In this document: positions 15,945 to 24,951 of the stretch, piece after piece
Layout of the letters: every line of letters begins with the position of its first letter
How positions within the stretch are numbered: the first letter of the stretch is position 1
NCBI GenBank assembly: GCA_946532115.1
Contig: CAMNBC010000008.1
Span: forward strand, 1 to 38,226
From: an uncultured Treponema sp.
Lineage (GTDB): Bacteria > Spirochaetota > Spirochaetia > Treponematales > Treponemataceae
DNA length: 38,226 nt
Direction: 5' to 3'
Notes under the pieces: model-generated
Told to the model about the DNA's origin: nothing
Databases searched by the model: none
The model's input: only the letters and a program-made list of their open reading frames with translations
Made by a program: the position numbers and the translations under genes

Positions 15945-17078
15945 TTAATCCTCAAAAATATGCTTTAATTGTTTTGAAACTGTTTCAGGCGAAAAATATT
16001 CAAGACACTTATACACATTCTTTCTCATTTCTTCATATTCATATTCTGTTATATTTGTTAAGTCTTTTATTTGTAATAATAATTCACTCATATTTCTTTT
16101 GCAAAAACCGCATACTTCTGTTTGTTTATCTAAAATATATTTAAAAAAATCATTTTCTAATATTATTATTGGCTTTCCTAATGAAAATGCTTCTAACAAA
16201 GAGCCACTTGCAGTAAGTTTATATGAATCATTTGGCATTAAAAATAAAATATAATCCAATTTATTTATTTCTCTTAAATATTCATTCTCAGGAATAAGCG
16301 AATCTGTTTTAAATGGGAGCTGTACATTTTCATTTAAAAGACTTCTTATCTGCCCACTTGTTTTTCCTATATGCAATATAGATATGTTATGCAGATTATT
16401 TTCTATTAAATATTGACAAATTGTATTTAACTGTAAAATTCCTTTACTTTCTAAACCAACACCTATGGTTCCAATTTTTATATTCCTTGGATTGTAAGAT
16501 AGACAATTAGAATCTTGTAAATATTTCGATACATAAGGATGGTCAATATAATAAAGATTTTTCTCTAAATCTGGCATTATTTTTATCGCGTTGTCTTTAA
16601 TAATCTTTCCCAGAACTATTAATTTCCATTCTTTAGGTAAATGCATAAGACTCTTTTTCATATAATAATTCATATTTGTTATCTTTAAATTATTATTTGC
16701 AATAAATTCTAATTGCCCATGTAAAATAAAAAAAATATTATTCTTTTTTTTAAAAAGATATCTAGAAAAGATTAGTGTTTGGGGCAAAGCATTTGATATC
16801 AGAAGTTTTTTATCTCTAACCATCCACTTTATTTTTATTAAATTATAGAATTCTTGGAATATTTTATAAATTTTTTTTGATGGTTTATCATAATTTGGAA
16901 TTTTTAAATTTATAAATTTTATTGATTGTAATTCCGGCACATTTTGAAATTTATCAAATTGTGTACGACTTCCCATAAAAATAATTTCATTATCTATATT
17001 TAAAAGAGATATTAATAAGGCTTTATTGAATTCATAATGTATAAACTTTGTTGCATATGGTTCATATACAAAAATCAT
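15945..17078 (-). CDS. GT-B (GT4-like) glycosyltransferase
   Basis: A 377-residue protein with the two-domain GT-B look. The C-terminal half contains IGTIGVGLESKGILQLNTIC, LHIGKT and the donor-binding segment GSLLEAFSLGKPIIILEND, which includes the conserved acidic E(x)7-like region of GT4 enzymes. ATG 17078 has AGGAG about 12 nt upstream. It lies in the AT-richest part of the locus between the polymerase and another transferase, consistent with assembly of a strain-specific repeat unit. Donor and acceptor cannot be inferred. Confidence 0.75.
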   Translation of the reverse strand: MIFVYEPYATKFIHYEFNKALLISLLNIDNEIIFMGSRTQFDKFQNVPELQSIKFINLKIPNYDKPSKKIYKIFQEFYNLIKIKWMVRDKKLLISNALPQTLIFSRYLFKKKNNIFFILHGQLEFIANNNLKITNMNYYMKKSLMHLPKEWKLIVLGKIIKDNAIKIMPDLEKNLYYIDHPYVSKYLQDSNCLSYNPRNIKIGTIGVGLESKGILQLNTICQYLIENNLHNISILHIGKTSGQIRSLLNENVQLPFKTDSLIPENEYLREINKLDYILFLMPNDSYKLTASGSLLEAFSLGKPIIILENDFFKYILDKQTEVCGFCKRNMSELLLQIKDLTNITEYEYEEMRKNVYKCLEYFSPETVSKQLKHIFED

Positions 17079-17093
17079 AAAACAATTAAACTC

Positions 17094-18161
17094 CTATTTA
17101 TAATTAAATATTGTAGATATAGGTACAAAACATTCATAATAGCCATGAATACCTGTGTATAATCTTATTCCTAAATACACAAAAATTAATAATAATAATG
17201 GTATTTTAATATAATTCTTTTTTGATATTTTAAGAAAATACGGATATATAAATATTTCCATAATTGTGTAATAATCAGTTAGTCTTGAAAGAGCAAAACT
17301 AATTGGAGCAACGATTATATAAATACAAAACCCAACTATATAGAAAGTATAAATTAACTCAAATTTAGCATCATGTTCATGTTGTTTTTGTTTTAAGTAA
17401 ATAAGCAATATAAGTAAAAAGCTTCTACTAATCAGAGAACGGATTAATAAGAAAATTTTACTAGCACCACCACCATAACCAAAAGTACTTTTCGAATCTT
17501 GTGCATATACTAAAAAATGTATTATTAAATTCGCTTTTGCCCCAGCAAAAAGTGTAATAATTTTATCAAAAAAGATTGATATTATTAATGATACAATAAT
17601 CAAGTATATCGTTTTTTTTATAGAAATCTCTCTTTTATATAGAAAAAATATAGGAAAATATGCAATTGCTGCTGTATGAAAAGATAAAGCTAAAACCCAA
17701 TAAATAAAAGCTCGATATTTATGATTTTTTAACAAACAAAATGTAGAAAGCATTGTAATTGATACTGATATAGTTATTCTTACAAAAAACATATTTCCCC
17801 TATTAAGACAAAAAAATGCTAATAAAGACAAGAGAGGATATATTGAAATTTTGAATAACGGTTTAGCTATACATAAATATAAAATTATTGCTTCAATGCA
17901 TAATAAAATCGTAAATCTATCTGTAAAAGTTCTAACAAGTCTATTAATATAAGTAAAGCCAATCTCTCGATAAGAACCTTCAACTAACATATTTTGGAAT
18001 ATAGTATAATATGCATCCCAATCAGTTCCCATATTCCATCTAATAAATGAAAAAATAAAGAAAAAGAATAATATTTCAATAAATATTCCTGTTCTTGAAA
18101 TTTTATCTTTAATAGTACATCCAAAAACTATTAATACAAAAACAGTATAATAAAAAAACAT
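17094..18161 (-). CDS. wzy: EpsG-family polysaccharide polymerase (Wzy)
   Basis: A 355-residue integral membrane protein with about ten hydrophobic helices and the EpsG-family signature RWNMGTDWDAYYTIF (about 41-55) after the second helix. Members polymerise undecaprenyl-linked repeat units on the outer side of the cytoplasmic membrane. With wzx in the same operon it points to a Wzx/Wzy-dependent pathway. Wzy proteins are assigned by topology and context, so the symbol is tentative. Confidence 0.75.
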   Translation of the reverse strand: MFFYYTVFVLIVFGCTIKDKISRTGIFIEILFFFFIFSFIRWNMGTDWDAYYTIFQNMLVEGSYREIGFTYINRLVRTFTDRFTILLCIEAIILYLCIAKPLFKISIYPLLSLLAFFCLNRGNMFFVRITISVSITMLSTFCLLKNHKYRAFIYWVLALSFHTAAIAYFPIFFLYKREISIKKTIYLIIVSLIISIFFDKIITLFAGAKANLIIHFLVYAQDSKSTFGYGGGASKIFLLIRSLISRSFLLILLIYLKQKQHEHDAKFELIYTFYIVGFCIYIIVAPISFALSRLTDYYTIMEIFIYPYFLKISKKNYIKIPLLLLIFVYLGIRLYTGIHGYYECFVPISTIFNYK

Positions 18162-18226
18162 TCTTTTACTCTCTAAAAAATCTTAATTTTATAATATAAA
18201 CAAACATATAATTTTTTTATAAAAAT

Positions 18227-19120
18227 TTATAATTTCTGAATTTTCATGCGCCATTCATAACATTCTTTTCTATTTCCAGGTAGATACCATATTATTTTTA
18301 ATAATTTACATAATACTTTATAATGGAATCGTTTTGGATCATTCTTTTTTAAATAAATGCATGCACTATACCACATTTCCTTATGTGCAAATGTTGTAAA
18401 ATTATAACCTCTTTCTTTCTCTTTTTTTGAACTCGCACCTTCAAAATGTATAATTTGTGGACCATCAATAATTTTTCTTATCTTATTTTTTTCTGATAAG
18501 CGATATTGTAAGTCGGTTTCTTCATAATACATAAAAAACTCTTCATCGAATTTAGCATTTATATCATTTTTTAAAAACAAATCAGCTCCTGTTATATATT
18601 CTACATCTCCAATATATTTAGGAGTCTTTTTTTTCTTCTTTTTAATATGACGTATAAAAGGTCTAATAGTTGCATTAATAAAATTCATCCCTAATAAAAG
18701 TAATAAATTTTTATATTTTGGAAATTTTCCGTAACTATGTATATATTCCCCTGTTGTATCAATTAGATTACAACCTAAAGCCCCTAGTTGTTCATTATTA
18801 GATGATTCCCAATAGTCAAAAAAAATCTTAACTGCATTATTTAATAAAATAGTATCACTATTTAAATAAAAGATATATTTTCCTTTTGCAATTGCAAGAC
18901 CACAATTATTTGCAGTACCAAATCCTAAATTTGATTTATTATCAATAATAATGACTTGAGGAAACTCATTTTTTATCATTTCAACAGAACCATCATTACT
19001 ACCATTATCAGAAATAATAACTTCAAACTTAACATCTTTTGTTTTATCAAATATAGAAACCAAACAGTTTCTTAAAAGAGTTTTAGTATTGTAATTAACA
19101 ATAATTATACTAACATCCAT
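18227..19120 (-). CDS. Family 2 glycosyltransferase, rhamnosyltransferase-like
   Basis: The protein begins MDVSIIIVNYNTKTLLRNCL, a classic family 2 opening, followed by ISDNGSNDGSVEMI and the metal-site LNSDTILL. A later EEFFMYYEETDLQYRL block is characteristic of the WbbL/RfbN-like rhamnosyltransferase group. I prefer ATG 19120 (AAAGG upstream), giving about 297 residues; an upstream ATG at 19180 would add 20 residues and overlap the preceding gene by 16 bases. The sugar transferred need not be rhamnose, because no rmlABCD genes are present. Confidence 0.8.
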   Translation of the reverse strand: MDVSIIIVNYNTKTLLRNCLVSIFDKTKDVKFEVIISDNGSNDGSVEMIKNEFPQVIIIDNKSNLGFGTANNCGLAIAKGKYIFYLNSDTILLNNAVKIFFDYWESSNNEQLGALGCNLIDTTGEYIHSYGKFPKYKNLLLLLGMNFINATIRPFIRHIKKKKKKTPKYIGDVEYITGADLFLKNDINAKFDEEFFMYYEETDLQYRLSEKNKIRKIIDGPQIIHFEGASSKKEKERGYNFTTFAHKEMWYSACIYLKKNDPKRFHYKVLCKLLKIIWYLPGNRKECYEWRMKIQKL

Positions 19121-19164
19121 AATAGAAAAGCCTTTTTTTTCGGAATTAAAAATAGTTAAATTTA

Positions 19165-20112
19165 TCAGACATTTATACATTTCTTAATTCTTAATAAAAA
19201 TCTTAAAATAAAACATGGAACTAAGCTTATTATTAGCATAAAAAAACAAGATTTCTTTGTGATACTATTTTTTATAAAAAACCAATTTTCACGAATACTT
19301 TTTAATGAAATTCCACCTTGTAATTTTAATCTTATTAAACCTCTTATTGAAAATAATTTAGTTTTAATTCCATGAGAATATACACACACTTTTTTTGACT
19401 CATACGTATAAAATAAAGGAAGTGAAAAAACAAACAAAAACCATTTTTGACAAAAAATTTCTAAAACTTTGGATTGCCAACCATTCGTTTTTTTTATATA
19501 CAAATTTGAAATACATATATTTGGAATAAAGTGAACTACCCCTTTATTAATCGAAAAATATTCAAATATAATTCCTGTTTGTATAAAATTTGATTCATAA
19601 TACCTCTTAAAATCCGAATTATTAATAACTCTTTCATTAAAAACTAAAACGCTAATCCATGTCAAATGCCATCCAATCTCTTTGAGAAGTTCATTTCCGT
19701 CATAATAAATTTTTTCTTTATCTGAAGAATTTCTTTCCTTTTCTCCAAGAACAATCAAATCAACATCCTCAGAAACTACATAATTCAATAACAGTGATAA
19801 GTTTATCTTATCAATAAAAAGCCCATCTCCTAGTAACCATCTATATTTTCCTTTGGCATGTGTTAGAACAAATTCAAAATTTTTATCAGGACCAATATTT
19901 TCCTTTTGACAATAATATACAATGTTATCAAATTTATTACTGAAAAAATTACAAATACTTTTGGTATTATCTGTAGAACAATTATCTGATATAACAATTT
20001 CTATATCTTTATTATTCACAATTGCACAAAGCTTTTCCAGTGTTTGTTTTATTGAGTTTTCTCTATTATATGTAGGAATACAAATGCTTAAAATAGGATT
20101 ATTTTCTATCAT
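19165..20112 (-). CDS. Family 2 glycosyltransferase
   Basis: A 315-residue GT-A transferase: ILSICIPTYNRENSIKQTLE at the N-terminus, IVISDNCSTDNTKSI, and WLLGDG in place of the DxD site, as in the subgroup where the first Asp is replaced. A hydrophobic, basic C-terminal region (KKSCFFMLIISLVPCFILRF) is probably a membrane anchor. It belongs to the AT-rich strain-specific part of the operon. Confidence 0.75.
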   Translation of the reverse strand: MIENNPILSICIPTYNRENSIKQTLEKLCAIVNNKDIEIVISDNCSTDNTKSICNFFSNKFDNIVYYCQKENIGPDKNFEFVLTHAKGKYRWLLGDGLFIDKINLSLLLNYVVSEDVDLIVLGEKERNSSDKEKIYYDGNELLKEIGWHLTWISVLVFNERVINNSDFKRYYESNFIQTGIIFEYFSINKGVVHFIPNICISNLYIKKTNGWQSKVLEIFCQKWFLFVFSLPLFYTYESKKVCVYSHGIKTKLFSIRGLIRLKLQGGISLKSIRENWFFIKNSITKKSCFFMLIISLVPCFILRFLLRIKKCINV

Positions 20113-20227
20113 GTTTTAGAATCTCAAATTATTGATAATATATTAATTTATTATTTTCTTTTATTTCTTTATTATCATTAAAAGGGTATTATGAACCGTT
20201 TTGAAATAAAATTTATGTATTTATTAA

Positions 20228-21559
20228 TCAGATATGTAATTTTTTCTTCCATTTCCTAAAAATTATGTATGACCAAGGGGTTCCCCAAATATATGAAGAG
20301 AGTAATCCCAAGAAAAAGTAATCTGGAGACATAAATTTTCCAATAAGGACAGTAATCACAAATACCCATACTGCTGAAACAATGCCTGTATACCAATAAG
20401 GTTCAATTTTATGTCCTCTCAAATACACAGCCCATGAATTAATGAATACTTGTATAAAATAAGCAGAAATAAGAATTAATAATCCTTGCCATGGCAAAAA
20501 TCTGCTAACGATTTTGTTAATAAAAGGTATTCCCCCAAATAATTTAATAAACATAAAGAAACAACAAGCAATAAACAGATATGCTAATCCACTAAGAATT
20601 AAACGTTTATTAAAAATTCTATCCAACTCACTCCAGTCTTTTTTTTCTATCAACATGTTTATTCTTGGAGTAATGGTATACACAAAGATTGTAGAAAAAC
20701 TAAACATGGCTGTTACCAAACTCATCGAAATACCAATTTTTCCACTATATACTGGGCCATGAAAATAATGCATAAGAGGGGTGTATATCTGGAACAAAAA
20801 ATACCCACTTGCAAAAGATAATACATATTTTTTAAACAGAGGAAGTATTTCCTTTTTCCATGGATATGAAAAATTTACTGATTCGTTCCAAAGCTGCTTT
20901 AATATTTTCCCAAATGTTTTAAATATAGTTATAAACATAAAGGAAGCACTTAATATTATTCCAAATGCAAGAGAATAAATATTTAACTGCAATAACAAAC
21001 TTAAAATAACAACAACACTGTTAATTACTGCAACTACTAAACGTGACTTCTGGATTTTTGATATTTGATCCATTCCTTCAATAAAAGAAAGAACTGAGTT
21101 ATTAAAAAAGTTTACGAGTGACCCGATGGAATAAATTATCCAAGGAACAAAATATACAGACAACACTTTATCTCTTACTAAAAAATAAATTCCAACAATA
21201 AAAATAACTGGGTAAACAATTGCACAAATAGTAGAAAGCCAACGAATTACAAAGCGAAGAAAGCTTCCCATTTTTTTGATATTTTGAGACTGTCCTTCTA
21301 AAAGGCCATCGTTTCCAATTTTTAAGGAAGCATATTCATGTGCACTGAATTGCAAAATTATATTAGAAAATCCTAAATCAGCAAAAGTACTAAGAGCAGC
21401 GACACTTCCAAATAAATACCAATACCCCTGCTGTTCTTCTGTAAGGTAGAGAGGAATTAGAAGAAGCATTAACGGACCAGAAATAAGTCTCCATGCTTGA
21501 TTGAAAAAGGTTGCAAGAATATCTCTTATTGATTTATTTTTATTTAATAAAAAATTCAT
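20228..21559 (-). CDS. wzx: Wzx-type polysaccharide flippase
   Basis: A 443-residue membrane protein with about 12 predicted helices and the polysaccharide-biosynthesis/MOP layout: cytoplasmic start, FNQAWRLISGPLMLLLIPLY, then ADLGFSNIILQF. Flips undecaprenyl-PP-linked repeat units to the periplasmic face. Together with the EpsG-type polymerase it defines a Wzx/Wzy assembly system. A 115-bp AT-rich gap separates it from the next gene downstream. Confidence 0.85.
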   Translation of the reverse strand: MNFLLNKNKSIRDILATFFNQAWRLISGPLMLLLIPLYLTEEQQGYWYLFGSVAALSTFADLGFSNIILQFSAHEYASLKIGNDGLLEGQSQNIKKMGSFLRFVIRWLSTICAIVYPVIFIVGIYFLVRDKVLSVYFVPWIIYSIGSLVNFFNNSVLSFIEGMDQISKIQKSRLVVAVINSVVVILSLLLQLNIYSLAFGIILSASFMFITIFKTFGKILKQLWNESVNFSYPWKKEILPLFKKYVLSFASGYFLFQIYTPLMHYFHGPVYSGKIGISMSLVTAMFSFSTIFVYTITPRINMLIEKKDWSELDRIFNKRLILSGLAYLFIACCFFMFIKLFGGIPFINKIVSRFLPWQGLLILISAYFIQVFINSWAVYLRGHKIEPYWYTGIVSAVWVFVITVLIGKFMSPDYFFLGLLSSYIWGTPWSYIIFRKWKKKLHI

Positions 21560-21589
21560 TATAGTGACTACTATTTCTTTATATAATTT

Positions 21590-22471
21590 TTACAATTTTA
21601 AAGAAAAGAATGAAATCAATGATTTCCAATTTGTATCATACTCCAATGCACTAACGTCCGCTACAAGATACATTGGCTGATGAGGATAATACTCTTTCAC
21701 TCCAAATCTCACAGGTACATCAGGTGCAATCTGCTTTTGTAATTCACTCACATATTCGGATAGTAGTCGGCCTTTTCCACTTCCAAGAGGGTATATTTTT
21801 CCATCAACTCCATGTTCTGCAACTGCAAGAAAAGCTCTAGCTGCGTCATCACAATGAAGATAATCCCACATTTGCTCACACTTTGTAAGTTCTGGACTTC
21901 TACCAGCTTTTAGTTCGCGAATCACATAACTTATTAAAGTATTTTCACCATCGTTTGGACCATAAACACTTAAAATACGTATCCAGTTAAAACGAATTCC
22001 AAGTTGTTTGCAAAGCATACCAGAAAATTTTCCAGCAGTATATTTTGCAATTCCGTAACCACTTTCTGGTTTTACTGGTAAATCTGGAGTTAATGGAACA
22101 GTTTGAATACCATATTCAGCTTGAGATCCCGCTCCTATAAACACCTTACAACCGACATGAGCCGCTAATCGTACAGCATCGAGAGTATACTCAATATTTT
22201 GTAATTGACAGTCTACATCATCACGACCACTGACAGAAGTCTTATTCCATGCAAGATGAATAAAAATATCATATTGTCCTATAAGTTTAATTATTTTATA
22301 CTCAGATATATTGCAATAAACAATATTAACACGATTATCTTGTGGTATATTTTTTATACGTGAAGAATCTTTATGAACAAGACATGTAATTTCATAATCT
22401 TGTTTCAAGGCTTCTCGGATTATGGCTGAACCAATCATACCGGTTGCACCTGTTATAATAATCTTTTTCAT
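21590..22471 (-). CDS. NAD-dependent epimerase/dehydratase (extended SDR), candidate sugar ketoreductase
   Basis: A 293-residue extended SDR: GATGMIG nucleotide loop (8-14), Y139-GIA-K143 catalytic pair, and SVYGPNDGENT typical of nucleotide-sugar epimerases and reductases. It overlaps the HAD gene by 4 bases (ATGA) and lies in the TPP enzyme-HAD-SDR run. By analogy with YerF, which reduces the acetyl branch made by YerE, it is a candidate reductase for the product of the thiamine enzyme. A plain 4-ketoreductase or 4-epimerase role is equally possible. Confidence 0.75.
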   Translation of the reverse strand: MKKIIITGATGMIGSAIIREALKQDYEITCLVHKDSSRIKNIPQDNRVNIVYCNISEYKIIKLIGQYDIFIHLAWNKTSVSGRDDVDCQLQNIEYTLDAVRLAAHVGCKVFIGAGSQAEYGIQTVPLTPDLPVKPESGYGIAKYTAGKFSGMLCKQLGIRFNWIRILSVYGPNDGENTLISYVIRELKAGRSPELTKCEQMWDYLHCDDAARAFLAVAEHGVDGKIYPLGSGKGRLLSEYVSELQKQIAPDVPVRFGVKEYYPHQPMYLVADVSALEYDTNWKSLISFFSLKL

Positions 22472-23127
22472 ATTTCTTCCACTAATATTTTCTTTAAGTC
22501 GGAAACTGATTCAGTTATAAAATTACATCCAGATGTTTCTAACTCTTCTTTTGTACCAGTTCCCCAAAGCACACCTATAGACATAATACTATTGTTCAAA
22601 GCAGCTTTACTATCAGTTTCCATATCACCAATTGCCAAAAACTTTTCATTCGGATAATCAGACATACAAAGTGCAAATAATTCAGTTTTAGTTTTGCGTT
22701 TATCATCTGATGATTTCATGTAACTATATGGAGTTATAACTGATGCAAAAAAATTACTCCATCCAAGTTTTTTTAAGATTCTGCTTGTAGCCAAATCAGG
22801 TTTGTTTGTAACAATGTGATGAATAAATCTTGAATCAGCTAGAATTTCCTCAATTTTGTCGAAAGCGGGAGTATTATTAAAACCGCAATTATCGTAATTA
22901 TCTCGAAATGCTTTTATAATTTCAGTTTTTTTTTCAAGTGTAAGGTGCTCAGATGAGAATGCAGCATCTAAAATTTTATCAATTGTTGGACCAACTCTAA
23001 ATGGTGCCTTCTGATCTTTTTCAGAAAGACCTGCTTGCCTGACAGATTTTACTAGAGCTTCTAAAACCTCATTCTCAGAATTAATCAGAGTACCATCTAA
23101 ATCCCAAATTATATGAAGTTTATTCAT
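22468..23127 (-). CDS. HAD-family phosphatase
   Basis: A 219-residue HAD subfamily IA hydrolase: DLDGT (9-13) with nucleophile D9, TNKPD as motif II, KxxT helix region, and GDMETDSKAA as motif IV. It resembles phosphoglycolate phosphatase, but here it sits between the thiamine enzyme and an SDR in a sugar operon. Its substrate is probably a phosphorylated intermediate of the same pathway, perhaps a product of the aldolase. Stop and start overlap (ATGA) with the following SDR; 6 bases separate it from the thiamine enzyme gene. Confidence 0.8.
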   Translation of the reverse strand: MNKLHIIWDLDGTLINSENEVLEALVKSVRQAGLSEKDQKAPFRVGPTIDKILDAAFSSEHLTLEKKTEIIKAFRDNYDNCGFNNTPAFDKIEEILADSRFIHHIVTNKPDLATSRILKKLGWSNFFASVITPYSYMKSSDDKRKTKTELFALCMSDYPNEKFLAIGDMETDSKAALNNSIMSIGVLWGTGTKEELETSGCNFITESVSDLKKILVEEI

Positions 23128-23133
23128 TTTGAA

Positions 23134-24942
23134 TTACAGCGAAAATGCTTCCCCTTTTATAGATTTCATTTCGTCTTCAGGTAAGAATGGATACATATCT
23201 TCCAAAGTTGGAGATACCATTGAACCATCAGGAAGTTTTTTGGATGATAATTTTGGGCTAAAGAATTGATTTGGATTTAGCACTGCTTCAATAATAACAG
23301 GGCCATCCAAATTCAACGCCTTCTGAATATTTTCATTAGAAGTTGAATACTTATCTACTTTTACATATGGAATTTGATAAGCATAAGCAATTCTTTCAAG
23401 AACAGGGAATGACAAATCTCCACTTTCCCGACCTACACCAACTTCACAGTGATTAGAGAAAAGATTTCTTTGAGTTTGTCGTATTGAATGATAGCCATCA
23501 TTATTCAAAATAACAATCTTAAGATTTAATTTATTATGGAATATTGTCTGCAGCTCCTGAATATTCATCTGAAGGCTTCCGTCACCTTCAATACAAATAG
23601 TGCGTTTATCGCCACGTCTTACAGCTACACCTAGTGCAGCAGGAAGACCATAGCCCATTGCAGCACAGCCGGAATTAGTAAACAATCTTGTATTTTTCTT
23701 AATAATTCCAGCCTGGAAGCCTATTACACAGGCACTTCCGTTACTGCATACAACAGCATCATCATCATTAAGATTTTTGAAAAGACAATCTATAAAAGCA
23801 TATGGATTTATAGGGCTTTCTTCTTTTTTCATTTCTGGCAGACAAGCCGGGTAACGAAGATTTATATTATGAGCCCAAGTAGTCCACTTTGAATGGTCAA
23901 CTAAATCAAGGTTTGAACTAGAAAGCTTTTCAATTACATCTTTTACATTTGCATAAAGGGGCATATCAATTTTAAGTGTCGGTTTCATTAATTCTGCAGG
24001 GTCAATATCAACCATTATCTTATATGCATCTTTGGCAAAGTTTTCCCAGTTATAGCTGATTTGTCTTATATTAAGACGGCAGCCTAAAACAAGAAGAAGG
24101 TCAGAATACTGAGCTACAAAGTTTCCGCCACGTGTACCAACAGTTCCCGGACGTCCTGCAAAACACGGATTTTCATCTTCTATTACATCATGTGCATTCC
24201 AGGCCGTAACAACAGGAATACCAAGTTTTTTTACAAGCTTCTGGAAAGCATCATAACATCCACTAAGTCTGATTCCTTCACCTGCAAAAATTACCGGGCG
24301 CTTTGCAGAGTTTAACTTCTTAATTATTTCTTCGATTTTCGAATCTTCAATTTCAAAAGGTATTTCACGGGAATCTTCTGCATTATTGTAGTGATGTAAA
24401 TCATCTGTCTCAATTGTTGCACCCTGAATATTTAATGGAACATCAATCCAACATGGACCAGGACGACCATTCATAGCCAAAAACAATGCTTTTTCTAGTA
24501 TGTATGCAATATCATTAGCATTTTCTACCATTACTGCATATTTTGTCATTGTTTTTACAGTATCAATAATATTGAATTCCTGATCTCCAAGCTGGCGTAA
24601 AGGGACATTTGTTGAACGAATTGTTGTTACAAATTTTACTTGTCCAGAAAGTACCAGCATTGGAATAGAATCAAGCCAGCCTCCCATAACTCCGGTAATT
24701 GCATTTGTTCCACCTGGACCACTTGTTACACAAACAGCAGCAATCTTTCCACTATAACGAGCATAGCCTTCTGCTGCGATAGCACATGCCTGCTCATGAT
24801 GATTATAAGTACTGTGTAATTTTGGATGATGCCCTAATGCATCATTTAAGTGCATCGCACCTCCGCCTGTTACGGTAAAAACATCAGTAATTCCATTGTT
24901 TGCTAAAAAATCAGCAATAAAATCTGCAACTCGCTGTTTCAT
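23134..24942 (-). CDS. Thiamine-diphosphate enzyme of the acetolactate synthase family (YerE-like candidate)
   Basis: A 602-residue ThDP enzyme with three domains. The catalytic glutamate is E50 in NHHEQACAIAAEGYAR, and the ThDP/Mg site is EGDGSLQMNIQELQ. Housekeeping acetolactate synthase would normally sit with ilvN or ilvC; this gene is inside a polysaccharide operon that also makes CDP-4-keto-3,6-dideoxyhexose. In Yersinia the related YerE transfers a two-carbon unit from pyruvate to C-4 of that sugar to build yersiniose. I infer a similar C-branching or acyl-transfer role. It is adjacent to an aldolase, a HAD phosphatase and an SDR, so a different 2-oxo-acid chemistry is possible. Confidence 0.75.
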   Translation of the reverse strand: MKQRVADFIADFLANNGITDVFTVTGGGAMHLNDALGHHPKLHSTYNHHEQACAIAAEGYARYSGKIAAVCVTSGPGGTNAITGVMGGWLDSIPMLVLSGQVKFVTTIRSTNVPLRQLGDQEFNIIDTVKTMTKYAVMVENANDIAYILEKALFLAMNGRPGPCWIDVPLNIQGATIETDDLHHYNNAEDSREIPFEIEDSKIEEIIKKLNSAKRPVIFAGEGIRLSGCYDAFQKLVKKLGIPVVTAWNAHDVIEDENPCFAGRPGTVGTRGGNFVAQYSDLLLVLGCRLNIRQISYNWENFAKDAYKIMVDIDPAELMKPTLKIDMPLYANVKDVIEKLSSSNLDLVDHSKWTTWAHNINLRYPACLPEMKKEESPINPYAFIDCLFKNLNDDDAVVCSNGSACVIGFQAGIIKKNTRLFTNSGCAAMGYGLPAALGVAVRRGDKRTICIEGDGSLQMNIQELQTIFHNKLNLKIVILNNDGYHSIRQTQRNLFSNHCEVGVGRESGDLSFPVLERIAYAYQIPYVKVDKYSTSNENIQKALNLDGPVIIEAVLNPNQFFSPKLSSKKLPDGSMVSPTLEDMYPFLPEDEMKSIKGEAFSL

Positions 24943-24951
24943 TTTTCTATC

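Noticed and set aside
23134-24942. Housekeeping acetolactate synthase (ilvB) for branched-chain amino acids.
   Set aside because: No regulatory subunit ilvN, ilvC or ilvD nearby, and the gene is embedded in a sugar operon between an aldolase and a HAD phosphatase; the family match alone cannot decide it.
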